A stretch of DNA of 64,000 nucleotides, taken from positions 1,922,001-1,986,000 of the forward strand of contig JAETXT010000005.1 in the NCBI GenBank assembly GCA_019188255.1, in the 5' to 3' direction. Positions within the stretch are counted from its first letter, which is position 1, and each line of letters begins with the position of its first letter. Positions 9,993 through 22,043 of this stretch are shown one piece after another. A model generated the notes under the pieces. That model was not told where the DNA came from, searched no databases, and saw nothing but the letters and a program-made list of their open reading frames with translations. The DNA comes from Verticillium longisporum. Lineage: Eukaryota; Ascomycota; Sordariomycetes; Glomerellales; Plectosphaerellaceae. The position numbers were made by a program, and so were the translations under genes.

Positions 9993-11745
9993 ATAGAGTA
10001 TATTGTCTCTCAAGAGTATGCGCGGAAGGTTGTCACGGAAGAATCGTCGTTTAGTTTTGAGCGTGGGATGGAAGAAGTAAGATGCCCTCATCTTTTGTTA
10101 CAAAACCGTGGTTGCTAACGCTTGTCAAGATTCTCGGCATTCATTGGATGCGCCACATCCATGGAGGCACCTTCTTCCGCGACGTTGACAGTATCGTGGG
10201 AGAGCTCTCAACGAAGAAGTTGCGTACAATTGCAAAAGAAAGTATGTCAATCAGGTCCAGCTGAATGGAATAAATCAAACTCATCACAAAAACAGCATGG
10301 CCTGTTTTCGAGCTTGGCGTCTCGGAGCTTCTAGATACGGTACAGGATGAAAAGCCCATTGATATCCTGCAGCATGTGAAGAGGATCATGGCGCAAGCGA
10401 CAATCTGTATCCTTCTAGGACCAGTAAGTCTATACTTTGACTAGCTCAAACTTGGACATCATGAGCAATCGTTCTCTAAACAAATCGATCAGACATACCA
10501 GAATGATGAAGACGTGAACCGGATCCTCAATATCAGCGCCGATGTTGCGGAGCTTATGGGACTCCGTCGTCATGAGTCGCGTATGGCGCGCAAATTTCCT
10601 CGACTGTGGCGCACGTTGACATTGTAAGCACAATAGCAGCCTTGATATATGGGCATGTTTAACTTTTAAGCAGGACTAAGATGGTACTCATCCGGCTTCC
10701 GCTAGATATTGGACCAGTGTTTGCCAGGAGGCTGTGGGCGGACATTTCGTCCAGAGAAAAGCGTCGCGACCCTGAGGTTTGCCACTGGCTTCCATTATTT
10801 CATGGTTCCCAGATTAACTGTTTGAATAAGGACGAAACTATCTTCTCCCATCTTGTTGATCGATATGCGTCTACGAGTGGGAGTGTGTCATTCCTCTCAA
10901 AACTATGGATAACGATATTAATTTTGACCGTTATTTTCGGTAGCGTCCATCAGACGTAAGATTCTTCGCAGTCTTGAGTTATTCTTCTCAGCTAACACTT
11001 ACATGTTTGAAGCGCCGTAATTATCGTCTGGGTCACGTATTTCTTAGCGCTACACCCTGACTGCCAGAAGTCGCTCCGCGATGAGGCTGAGTCTCTCGTC
11101 AGGAGCGGAATGTCCGGCTCCGGGTCCGAATATAAGGCCCTTCAAAATGCAATTCTCGCAGATTCTTTCGTCAGAGAGGTTCTACGAATGAAAGGGGATG
11201 CTGTCAATGCAGTAAGGGTGGCTGTTCGAGATGTTGAACTGGCTGGACATAGGATCCCAAAAGGTTCCTGTCTATCCTGGCATCCGTGGTCGCAAGTTCA
11301 AAGGCAGACTAACGTGAGATAGGTACCCCCGTATTCCCAGTAACATACCTATCCAACCGATCCCCAGACCTGATATCGAATCCGGATAAGTTCGACGCAG
11401 AACGCTGGATCGGAACTGGAAAGTCAGCCACCACGACGGGGCAAGATTATTTAGCTTTTGGTCTCGGTCGATGGTCATGTCCTGGACGGTTTCTAGCTGT
11501 TATGGGTGAGAAGTTCTATACCGATCCTCTGTCTTGGTCAGGGTTTGACGATATCTAACAACTCTGAATATTACTGACTTAATGATGCGGAATTTTGTAC
11601 AGAGATTAAGGCCTGGATTCTTGCCTTGGTGAGGCAAGCAGATTTTGAACTACACGGTGGGCGCTACAAAGTGGTGGATGCGTATAACATCACCGCCGTT
11701 CCACCCCAAGGGTATTTGCTGATGAAAAGACGTGCTGGATACTGA
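9993..11745 (+). CDS. Cytochrome P450, 5' end missing or unrecognised
   Basis: Nine exons can be joined in phase: 9993..10076, 10130..10241, 10296..10423, 10493..10623, 10674..10776, 10831..10955, 11013..11263, 11323..11505, 11603..11745. Landmarks are IEYIVSQEYARKV near the start, FGSVHQT then AVIIVWVTYF (I-helix region), EVLR (ExxR), FDAERW (PERF-type) and FGLGRWSCPGR (heme-binding cysteine loop). About 420 residues are present against roughly 500 for the family. The N-terminal anchor and hinge are not found, and one donor (11264) is a non-standard GTTCCT. It is a microsomal monooxygenase of unknown substrate; it may be a truncated pseudogene, given the adjacent mobile element. Confidence 0.75.
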
Positions 11746-12549
11746 AGTGTAGCAAATCCAACTAGCTTATACAAAAATAAATGAAGCAGCTCCTAAGCAA
11801 TCGGGTTCCCTTTTAGGTGACATGGGAGCTAAGATTCTTTCGAGGTGAGAGATTGGCGTTCGTAATCTGAGAAAATGGTCTGAGAAAATGGCGGTGCTGT
11901 GGTCTTCCAAGACGAGACATGTTTGATCGAAGATTGGTGAGAAAGACGACCTTTGCAGGATTTCCGTCTGAATTAAACCGAGGCTGCTCCGTGCTCCTGT
12001 GGCTTGAACATGTTCGACCCAGAATACGATCAAGGGTCCGGGTGACCCTCCCCGTTTGGAGATTGGCCACTATTGTACTTCGACAGCTCCAATTCACCGC
12101 TCAAACAGGTGGTGCGTCAAGGATGTGGCCATGAGTTGGGTGGGTGGGTAGGCATGTTGGAGCAGGTGGCCAACCTCCGCTCTCTACATGCAGCATGCAC
12201 CACCAGCCGCCGACCGCGAGTTGCTACTCTTTACGCCGTGACAGCAAGGACCTGATCATGGCGAGGTGTCTAGTCCCTTCTTCCTCATTGTTCTCTGGCG
12301 TCATTCCATGTACCCACGCACTCGAGGTATTGCATCGCCATCGTCGTCAAAATCGATGAAGTCACCAAGTCCGCCCCACTAACACCTGGAATACCGTAGG
12401 CAGGGACGGCCCACCCGGGATCCTACCATCCTGGCAACGAAGAGCACCAAATCAAGGCCGGCCTTCGAAACTTGAATCTTTACAACCTTCAACGCATTTG
12501 CCATCACAGAAATCTCTTCCGCGCCTAAGGGATCCCCCTCCCGAAAGCC
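11746..12549. other. Intergenic, no supported gene
   Basis: Only short overlapping frames without domains are present. The last 100 bp upstream of 12550 is the likely promoter and leader of the oxygenase gene. Confidence 0.5.
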
Positions 12550-14086
12550 ATGCCTGACTATGTGCAGGCCGTGCCAAACTGCCTGGCATGGCTCTTCCGC
12601 GAGTCCGGCCCCGAGTGGCGAGAGATCTGGGACTATCAGTTCAAGTGGACTGCCGACCACCGCACCGCCGAAGAGATGCGGCCCATGATCTACACTTACG
12701 ACAAGTTGGGCGAGGCAGCCCTGAACCGGCTCGACGAGATCTCACCGCCTGAGAGGACGGGCGAAAAGGGCGAAAAGCCCCCTCCAGATGCTGAGAAAAA
12801 GGCGCCGCGCGACCTCTATGCTCTCGTCCGCGACAATGCCGACACAGATGAGGTCCTCGGCCAGCTCTGGAAAGAAGTAACGACAGTCCCCGAATGGGTC
12901 GACTGGGCCCAGATTGAACGCGGGCAGCACGTCTTTCTCCGCTACGCAGGGCCCGCCATATTCGCCGTATGCCTCACCCTGAGTGTTAGCCTGCCTTTGA
13001 AAGCCTCCGCTAATCATCTAGCAGCTCGCCTTCCAATCCCTCGTCGGCGGCATGGGTTCCCGCCGCGTTGTTGAGACGCTCGCACGCACAGGCGGCTTCG
13101 GCGTCAACGTCACCCGGCGTCGTCTCCTCGAGACATTCCAGCACGTCCTGCAGGTGACTTCTTCGCTGCCGGCCGTACAGCCGCACGGCGACGGCTTCGC
13201 CTCGACGGTCCGCGTACGACTCCTGCATGCCGCCGTGCGCCGACGCATCCTGGCGCTCGCGGCTCAGAAGTCCGAGTACTACTCCGTCGAGGCCAACGGG
13301 ATACCGATCAACGACCTCGACTCGGCCGGCACCATCGCCACCTTTTCGGCGACGCTCCTCTGGATCGGTCTGCCGCGCCAGGGCATCTTCCTGTCGGCGC
13401 GCGAAAAGGCCGACTACATCGCCCTCTGGCGCTGGGTCGGCCACGTCATCGGCGCGCCGACGGATCCCTTCGCCACGCCCGCCGCCGCCCGCGCCACCAT
13501 GGAGTCGCTCCTCCTCTCGGAGCTGCACCCCTCGGCCACGTCGGCGACGCTCGCCAACAACGTCCTCACCGGCATGGCCGACCAGCCGCCAGGCCACGTA
13601 TCGCGGCCCTTCCTCGCGGCCGAAACATACTGGCTCAACGGGCCGCGGCTCGCCGAGGCGCTGCGCGTCGAGCGGCCCCGCGGCTGGCTGCGCCGCTGCT
13701 ACTTCTCCGTCCTCGTGCTCGGCCAGTGCCTCTTCTTCGCCGCCATGAGCTACTCGCACAAGTGGGTGCCGCGCTGGGACGCCGCCCGCCGCGAGAGGCT
13801 GCGCAGGACGCTGTACGACCTCACCGTCCGCCGCGGCGAGCTCGGCGCCCTGGGTGCCGAGACGGCCTTTGAGTTCCAGTACGTGCCCGTGCTCGACACG
13901 ATGGCCACCGAGGTGGGCACGCTCGACGAGGCCATGCGCAGGGGCCGCGACCTCGGCGTCGGGAGCCACGAGCGGCGGAGTCTCTGGACGCTGAGCGTCG
14001 CCGGCGTCGTCGTCGGCTGCGGCAGCTGGGCCGGATGGCTGTGCTTGAGGGGGGGTGTGCGAGCTCTCATGGGATTGATGAGGTGA
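12550..14086 (+). CDS. MpaB/rubber-oxygenase-type (DUF2236) protein
   Basis: Exons 12550..12966 and 13022..14086 join across a 55-bp intron (GTATGC donor, CGCTAATC branch, CTAG acceptor) into 493 codons. After the intron the family signature SLVGGMGSRRVVETLARTGG is followed by the helical core (RVRLLHAAVRR, GIPINDLDSAGTIATF, WIGLPRQGIFLS, YIALWRWVGHVIGAP). A C-terminal hydrophobic segment (LWTLSVAGVVVGCGSW) may anchor it in a membrane. The family includes MpaB of mycophenolic acid synthesis and latex-clearing oxygenases, which are heme-dependent C-C bond cleaving enzymes. The substrate here cannot be told. No frame break is seen, and no other biosynthetic genes adjoin it. Confidence 0.8.
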
Positions 14087-14410
14087 TGTCACGGTCGCAC
14101 AAGAATGGAGGCGCATGGTAGCATGCACGCGTATCTTGTGAGGAAATGTTTCAGCAGCTGCCATAGCTGTGGTGTATTGACCACTAGTGTGCAGTTTGAT
14201 CAAACGCTTTTTCAGCTCGCAACCCAAATGACTCCTGGTTGCAAGCCACCCCCCCTGGCTTGAGTGTACCTTATTAACCATACGCCAGACCCTTATATCT
14301 ACCATGCAATAATGAAAACGATCCTAGCCGAACCGTACCCTTGATCCAAACGCCATGCAATACTTGAAACAACATCCTTCTGCTTCTTTCCACTTGACAT
14401 GCAACCCCCC
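14087..14410. other. Short intergenic between convergent genes
   Basis: This holds the 3' ends of the oxygenase (plus) and calcipressin (minus) genes. No gene is seen. Confidence 0.5.
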
Positions 14411-15179
14411 CTACGCATGGTGCATCAGCTCGACAGGCGGCCGCGAAGTGTGCGCCATGATGGGCTTGGGCGCCTCGATGGGGCTGGGCTCGTCCGTCAT
14501 GTCCTCGGGGCAGATGGGCGGCAGGTCGGGGCTCGCGCCCTCGTGGGCGTTGGGCTGGTAGAGCAGCGTGGAGCTGCGGCTCCTCGTCTGGCGCGTGCCG
14601 TCGACGGGGCTGATGGGGTATCGACGCCGGGGGCGGCGGATCGGCTGGCGTGGTGCAGCTTGGCGAGGGCGTCGGCGAGGTCCTCGGCGTGGACCTGCTT
14701 GTTGGGGGCATCCTCGAGCTTCATCTCCCAGCCGTGCGGGGGCTGGGCGGGGGCGAGATGAAGAAGAGCTTGCCGGCGTCGGGCAGGGCGAGGTACTGGT
14801 CCTTGAGGTGCTGGTCGATGGGGGTCGGGGTGCCAAAGTAGACGCGGCAGACGTTGCCGAGGATGGCCTCGCCGTTCCAGATCTGGCGCACGGCGATGGC
14901 GGCGTCCTCGTCGTAGAAGGACACGATGATGCGGCGGAAAGACTTGAGCGGCGCCCACGAGTGGATGGCGGCCGTCTGGGCGATCAGATCGCGGATGGTC
15001 TGGAGATTGTCTGGGCGGAAGATGGCGAGATCATCGAGGTTTGTCAGGAGGAGCGTGTTGGAAGGAGGTGTCGGCTGGGTCAGGGGTGGCAGAGACGAGA
15101 GGTCGAGAGAGAGACCCTTGCCCGAGGCGGTGGAGCGGCGGGAGCTCAGAGGTCTCGTGGGAGGAGCCTGCGTAGCCAT
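14411..15179 (-). CDS. RCN1: Calcipressin (calcineurin regulator), two one-base frame breaks
   Basis: Starting at ATG 15179, the protein shows the RRM-like calcipressin fold (NTLLLTNLDDLAIF, FRRIIVSFYDEDAAI, VCRVYFGTPT), then KLFFISPPPSP, the hallmark linker. It ends with the fungal tail SPVDGTRQTRSRSSTLLYQP and ELMHHA. The frame changes at a G run 14738..14742 (before PHGWEMKLEDAP) and at a G run 14629..14633. In each case one extra G restores the family frame, giving 256 residues. Calcipressins bind and modulate calcineurin in the cytosol. The breaks look like sequence errors rather than decay. Confidence 0.85.
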
Positions 15180-18100
15180 TGTGGAGAGGTTGTAGGTAGT
15201 GATATGCTGATTGTCGTGGTTATGTTAATGGTGTTGAGGGGCAGTGGCGAGTTGCTCGGTCGTGGCCTGTGGACGAGAGGTAGTCTTGTGCGTTGGATGG
15301 CTGTATGTGCAACGTGTGTTTGTGTGTGTGTACTGCTCAAGAAGAATCTTGCCAGAAGAGAGCAGACGATGGGTATATGTACGAGCAGATGAAGCGTGCG
15401 TCGTCAGAGCAAGCGCAGCAGCCGGAGGGCGGGAGAGGGGGGCAGTGCAGTCGATGCAGGCGCATGTGCGGGTGCAGTGTGGTGCAGAGCAGATGTTGAG
15501 GTGACGAGAGTGGAGATTTCCAATGAGGCGCGGCAGAAGTCAAATGCCATCTTTCTGTGGTACGTATTTCCTTCTCTGTTGCTCTGCCTCTTGGTTCTGC
15601 CTCTTGGTTCCATCCCTCAGCCTGGCCTGGGCTCCCTCTGGTTGGCCCGTGTACCTCACCTGGTACCGAGATACCTAAGCCGGGTAGATAGGTACCTAGC
15701 TACCTAGGTAGCTACAAGAGGGAAGCCCACTTTACTCCCATCAACCCCCCAAAGCCCCCCAAGAAGCCTCTTCCCCCCCTTCCGAATCTGTCCCGAACTT
15801 CGCCCCTCTGCGCGCTGTGCTTTCAGCGGGCTCTCCCACTGACAGGTACTGGGAGCCAGGCTGAAACTGGCAAGGGTCTGGACCGTCTACATGGCTCCTA
15901 CGACTGTCCGTTTCCAGCAGGCAATTCCCGTCTCGACAGGTGTCAGAGAGGCGGTGCAGGCAGATTCTTCCCGACTGTTCTAGCTAGGTACCTACCGTAC
16001 CTACCTTGACCTAAGGTAGGTACCTAAGTACCGATGCGTCGAGAACGGTCGAATCGCCACCACCCACTGACTGACCGCAACAAGCCTCCTTCTTTGAGTC
16101 TTATCACCGAAGCCTTGGCTCACAGGTGGCCAGACGGAAAGTCGGACAGGCCATTGCCCCCGCGACCGTGAGAGACGGTCCTGGCGCCCAGCCATGTCCG
16201 ACCTGCCGTCTTGGTCCTGGGATGCGAGCCACTCGAGTGGAAGGAAATCAAGCAGCAGACAAGAAACATGTGCTACACTGTGCTGCAGGTGCTGTTGCAG
16301 CTGCAGGTTCGCCTCTTGGCAGCATGTGGGGGACACTCACGCCAACCTCAACCTACCTGGGACCAGATAGCACCTTAGTAGGTACTGCAGACACCTACTA
16401 ATGTACAGGCTCTGGTTGGCTCCAAACAGGATGACAGCGTGGGTCCCCGGATCTGTCTGACGGCGCTTCTGTTCCGTACCGACCCGCTGTATTCGTTCTC
16501 GCAGGTCGCGGGACGCAGGCAGGTACACAAAAGATACGTACCTGTCTGTACCTCTGCAGTCCAACATCACCTCAACATCGTGAATCCATCAACATCCAAG
16601 TGTCTGCATCCAGCAACCAAGGACCTTCTGAAACATTCATCACCACCATATCCACTGACCAAATGGCCACACGAGCACCACGAACACAGACCTATGACGC
16701 AATCTTTGGTCCTCGACCGACATCCGCCAACCAACCTTCAACCGACCGCCCGCAACGGGGCTGTGCTCACTGACTGGCTTGGCACGGATCACGTCCGTCT
16801 CGTCGTTGACTCGACTCCATCCGGCGCCCGGCGCAGCATGCGCAGCAGACCAAAGAATGGACCACTGGGCCCACGATCGGCCTCTCCCTCCCCTTTCCCT
16901 CGCACGCTCCCTCTCTCACCGTCTGTCATGCCAGCGTGTTTGTCCCTCCGTCTCAAAGCTCACCTTCGTCATAGGCGCCCTCCCCGCTGAGGCATGCTGA
17001 AGCATAACCTGCATCAGACTTCCACAGAGCCAAGCCTCCCCGCATCACCAGATCCGCCGGCAGGACTGCCTCGAGCTCCGCCCGTCTCCAGATTCCACCG
17101 CGGGCCCCCCATCATACCGGAAACCTGCCAGAGACGAAGAAACAAAGAAACCAAACACGGCCCATCCGATTCCCGTCTGCAGCAACGAAGCACGACCCGC
17201 TCTGCTCCATGCTCCAGCTCACCACATGACAGCTGAAAACAGACAATGTGCACAATCTACCCAGAGACCCCTTTTCTCCCTCTTTTGCTGCGCCGCCCTC
17301 CAACGCAGTGGCCCTGTAGTACGTGTCTCGTCTTTCGCGGTGCTGGCATTCTTGTACAGCCCCCCCGCCGACTAGGACGCCGGCCAGGGGGGGGTGAGGC
17401 GTCCCTCGCCGCTCGTACCCCGAAATTTGCTTGCGCTTTCCCTCCGGCGAGGCATGATCGTGGGCCTCTGTGTCGTGCGTCGTGACCTTGGTGCTCATTT
17501 CGCACCTGTTGTTTGTGTGCTCGAGAGAATCGTTAGTTTCCAGGGCAGTGTTGGGCATTCCGGGACCAAGGTGGCTGAGCTGTTCGGTGGGAGACCGAGC
17601 GTTGCCAGCTGGACGGGCTCGATTGGGGCGAAACGTATAGGAGTGTCCTGTTATGCCTCTGCGCCGTGCAGGCATGACCAGTTTTTTTCTTTTCTTTTTT
17701 CTTTGTTGATGATGATCTGCCATGCTTGTTGGTTTTCTGGCCACGATGCTGGGCTGTGTGAGACGTGAAATGACATCCGAGACGCTTCTCGAGTGCTTCA
17801 TCGTGTTGCAGAAATGCGTGGCTTTTTCTAACGGGTTGTAGAAGAGCGTTGCAAAAATGCATTTCTACTGTAAATCATAGTACGACCGGTGGAGGAACAG
17901 TTCTCTGGTATTACTATCGATCTTTGATCGTCTCCTGAGCCGTGTGCCCGAGATGCATGGCACAATCTATTGGGACCTCGCGATGAAGAATGTGTGCAGT
18001 GACTTGACAAGGTTGGACATGAGACGAAGATCGCTTACATAGCTTGCTATCGTGGGAGTCCCTTTGCCTTGGACTTGATGTCTACTTGCAGAGAGCTGGA

Positions 18101-18414
18101 CGAACAGCCAGGGCAGATAGCCGCCCAACAACGACAACAAAACAGCAGGCACCAGCAGATATCATCGTCCCTGGATGTTCCCACACTGGCAGCTGCCTAT
18201 GCACGTAGACAGATCTCTTCTATCGCCCAGGTGAATCTCAAGGCACGGAACGACAGGAGGCGTTCTCGGGTTCTTCTTCATAACAGCACCACGTTGGCAG
18301 GTATAGGACGTCCAACGCAAGACGATGTAGCCTGTTATGCTTAAATTTGGGTTTCAAAGACTTGGGCTGCATTGTAGATGGTACAAAGTTTACATGTTTT
18401 ACACCGCTCCGGCT
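15180..18414. other. 3.2-kb intergenic with TACCTA/TAGGTA-rich palindromes
   Basis: No domain-bearing frame is seen. The stretch includes the divergent promoter side of calcipressin, a pyrimidine tract at about 17680..17705, and clusters of TAGGTACCTA-type sequence (about 15665..15715 and 15985..16033). Long frames here (for example 17112..17801 minus) have the composition of unselected GC-rich DNA. Confidence 0.5.
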
Positions 18415-19916
18415 TTACCGGATCTCCACACCCAGCTTCTCGACCAACCTCTTCTTCACCTCGCTGTGCAACGCGTTCGTCTCCTCGTTGGTCAGCGTCC
18501 GCTCGAGGCTGCGGTAGTTGACGCGGTAGCACATGCTTCGCCGCCCCGTCTTGGGATGCGTAAAGTCGTCTACGACGCGCACGTCCTCGACGCGGTCGCC
18601 GGCAACGTCGCGGACGAGCTCCATAAAGTCATTCTCGTGAAAGGGGTGGCCGCCGCCGGCGGGCGACACGCCGCTCAGCCAGAAGGACACGTCCTTCGGG
18701 CAGGCGGGGTACTTGGAGAAGGAGACGAAGCGGCGCAGCGAGGCGAGGTCGTCGGAGACGCCGCGGAACTGACTGAGGAAGCGCTCGTCGCGGGACCAGA
18801 AGAGACGAATGTCGGGGATCTGGAAGAGCAGCATGGCGATGCGGTCGAGGCCGATGCCGAACGCCCAGCCGAGCTTGTCGGGCTTGCCGGCGTCGATGAA
18901 GATGTCCTGCTTGACGACGCCGGAGCCCAGCACCTCGAGCCAGTCGCTGTCGTAGTAAACCTCGAGCTCCCACGAGGGGCTCGTGAAGGGAAGTAGGCCT
19001 CGACCCAGCGCATGCGCAGGGGCTCGTCCGTATGGTCGGGGTCGGCCTTGCGGGCGGCGGCCTTGGCGCGCGAGAAGATCTCAATGACCATGAGCTCGAT
19101 CGAGCGCTTCAGGTGCGCGGCGATGGCCTCGGCCTCGGCGGCGGTGTGGTGCGCCTCTTGGAGGGGTTACGCTCGGGGTGGATGCCTGGGTTGGGGTCCT
19201 CGACGGGGACGTTGTGCTTTGGCAGCTTCTCGACGTCGGCCCAGATGGCGTCGGCGACGGCGCCTTCGGGGTACTGTGTGCGGTCCCAGATGCGGGCGCC
19301 CTCCATCTGGTGGAAGACGGGGTAGTGGCTCTTGTCGATGGCATCTCGCCGGTAGACGTCGGCGCTGATGAGGTACCCGTCGCTCTGGTCGGCCTTGAAT
19401 GTTTCCGCTTGGTGAGCGCTCGTGTGTGTTCGTAGAAGAGTGTCCTTGTTGAAGTAGTAGGTGTCGGATCGTGCGGGGCCGGGATGGTCTAGGGGGAAGC
19501 CGAGCGAGCCAAAGTTTTGGTGGGCCGAGACGACAGGGTCGAAGGTGTTATGATATTTGTAGGTCGAGTTTGGGAATTGAGACTCAATGATCTGCCGTGT
19601 GATGTAAACGGGATGGTCCTTTTGGAGGTGCAGCTTGCGGGAAGCGGCGGCCACGACGTTGGGCGGGGCGTTGAACCATTGATCGGTCGGATAGGTTTTG
19701 CCGTTGACCTCGATGGTCCTGGGCTGGGCTTCAAATCATGTCAGATCGGATTGTAGGCCGCCGGCTGAAGGGCATCATACCGGAGGAGTAGGCCCGCCAC
19801 GTGCGAGTTCGTGAGGCAAGGATGGAGGTTCGCTGGTGTCGAATGATGGTCGACCATGATGCGCTATGCGCCCAGCAGCGCAATGGCTGACTGGCAAGTT
19901 TTGGCGCCTGTATCAT
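18415..19916 (-). CDS. MSF1: Mitochondrial phenylalanyl-tRNA synthetase, two frame breaks
   Basis: Exons complement(18415..19728, 19781..19916) join across a 52-bp intron (GTATGA donor, TCTGACATG branch). The start MIQAPKLASQPLRC and the following Arg/Ser-rich stretch look like a mitochondrial presequence. Class II synthetase blocks follow: HPVYITRQIIESQFPN, FDPVVSAHQNFGSLGFPLDHPG, RTHTSAHQAETF, YPVFHQMEGARIW, GWAFGIGLDRIAMLLFQIPDIRLFWS (motif 3), and a C-terminal anticodon-binding fold (FSKYPACPKDVSFWL). The frame breaks at the G run 19163..19166 and at AA 18986..18987; one more base at each restores the family frame, giving 483 residues. The enzyme charges mitochondrial tRNA-Phe. An upstream ATG is possible. 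Confidence 0.88.
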
Positions 19917-20893
19917 GACAGTGTGATTGAGGTGGACAGCTCGGGGTGCACTCAAGCAACGTGCGATCACCTCATAGCGCGAGGACGGAATCGGTGAAAT
20001 GTTCCAACGGTAATGGTTGTAATGGTACATCGACCGACGCCGCAGAGCTCTGACGATCCATCTGCAAGGTCGATGTGATAACGATAAGAGTGGAGTTCGA
20101 CAGGGGATGACACTGCACCACCTCAAGACGCCTTCTGCCTTTCTTGGCCTTCCTTGTGACTGCAAATCGGCAGATGTTCGGAGGGTGCACTACTTCCCTC
20201 CACCCACCGATACATCCTATGTTAATGTTCACCACTTTGATCCGTACTGATGACAAGGTCACAGCGTGGCTCCTGACTCGGTCATACTCTAGATACCTAG
20301 GCAAGGTAGATGTATCTATGTGGGCCGCTCAGGCATGGAAAGACTTCGGATCATCTCATGCGAACAACAAGACAAAGATGCGCAATTGTACAACTGAGCA
20401 TCATCACCCGACAGAGCCAAGATCCACACTTTACCCTTCAAAGCTACTAGATGTAGATAGCAATGGGCTGCGCTGTCGCGTACGTGTATGGCGAGTATCA
20501 TTCCATTAGACACCGCAGGCTCAAGACGCCATCAGATAACGGATCACCTCGATCACGCCAACACAAAGCTGCAGCCAGGAATCGCCTTCACGGTGGATAA
20601 ATGATAGATAAACCGACAGATAGGCTGACAGTGCGTGTAGTGACTGGTCAATCTATCCGTAGTGGTCCTGTATCCTGAACGAAGCATGCTGCAGACCTTC
20701 TCTGTTGCGCCGTCGACCATCTGGATCATTACGACATCAAGTGTATCCAACGAAACAGGCCAATCCGCCGACCATGCATCCTTGAGTCGCGCGCCTGCCT
20801 CGCAGGACATCCTAGTCACATGGGCGGAGATGCCGTGTCTCTTTTGGTGTACATACATCCCTGCAACAGTGCTGTCGCTGCATTATCCATGGT
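19917..20893. other. Intergenic, no supported gene
   Basis: This lies between the synthetase start and the dehydrogenase stop. Only short frames without domains are seen. Confidence 0.5.
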
Positions 20894-22043
20894 CTAGATA
20901 CCAACAAGACGGATGCTGAGGTGTCGCGGGTTTCTCTCGAACTGTCTCCGAGACTCTTCTGATCGGAGCTCGTCCACGTCCCACCCCGCCCACACCACTT
21001 ACCATGCAGGAACTCTGCCTCTTTGATAGCAGCCCAGACGCCGTAGTCCGATGGCAGCTTGACTGTTTTAGTTATGGCGTGTTAGTAGACGGGAAAATGC
21101 CTAGAGCAGCTCATCCCCGACTATGTTATGGATACCTTCTACGAGTAATGACTTACTGTCGTCAAAGGGCAGACTATCCGCCGTCATGCCGGCATTCATA
21201 GCCCCCTCAGAGAGGATCGTTCCCGGGTGGAAGATGTTCACCTGGAACTTCTGAGGGTCGGCGGCGTCGGCAATCGTTTGCAGGAGCAGCTGGCCGACCG
21301 TCTTGGTCAGAAAATAGGCCGGCACCGCCACGTCCATGCCCGGCATGTGCGTAACGGCGGAGGCGAGGTACACGAGGTTCTATGTTGTTGGGCAGGCAGA
21401 GGTCAGCGTCATGATGGGCGGCCGGCCTGCTGCCCGTGAGCGGGGCAGGGAAGAACGGAACGCACGCTCTTCTTCTCTTCGAAACCTTCCTGAGCGCGGA
21501 AGTGAGGGCAAAGGCGAGCTGTGAGCGGACATTGGTGACAAACTCGGACCAGAGGCCGTCGACGTCGGCCGAGATGATGGGTTCACTGGGGCCCATGCTG
21601 GCGGCATTCAGCACCAGGACATCGACAGAGACGCCCCTGACCACAAGGTCGGCCCATAAGGCAGCCGTGTCGTCGGAGCTAGGAATGTCACTAGTACGGG
21701 CGACGAACTCCGTCTTAGGGAACTCGACCGCTAGGTCAGTAGCGGCCTTCTCGACCACGTTGCGGCGTCGACCTGTCAGGACAATCCTCGACGCTGAATC
21801 TTTAGCGTACGATCTGGCAGTGCCGAAACCGATACCAGCAGAACCACCAGTGATAAGGATAGTCCGGCCAGCCTGGCTCAGTTCGGGTCGAGTAGGCGAG
21901 ATAGTAGGGTAGGTGTTGGGCCATGTCCTGCCGGAGGTGGGCGTGTCGGCTGTCCAGGTAGACGAGTTTGCAAGGCATGTATTCACGTTGCTGTGGGGTC
22001 GACGATGTCGAGAGATGGGCCGTGACGACGGGGATGAAGTCAC
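20894..22043 (-). CDS. Short-chain dehydrogenase/reductase, start unresolved, one frame break
   Basis: Exons complement(20894..21062, 21157..21379, 21486..22043) encode a Rossmann SDR. TILITGGSAGIG is the NAD(P)-binding glycine motif, VDVLVLNAAS the NNAG equivalent, and VPAYFLTKTVGQLL the YxxxK catalytic pair; FQVNIFHPGTILSEG follows. The tail reads DYGVWAAIKEAEFLHGKW then WDVDELRSEESRRQF. Between them the frame slips at CC 20995..20996, and one extra base gives the usual HGKWVWAGWDVDEL. The frame is open back to 22043 but has no in-frame ATG before the glycine motif, so the start is unresolved (a missed exon or another base error). The cofactor and substrate are unknown. Confidence 0.78.

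Noticed and set aside
13010..14305. 431-codon frame antisense to the MpaB-type oxygenase
   Set aside because: Low-complexity Gly/Ala/Arg/Glu shadow of a GC-rich gene.
14568..15392. 274-codon frame opposite calcipressin
   Set aside because: It overlaps a recognisable gene on the other strand and is Arg/Gly-rich without domains.
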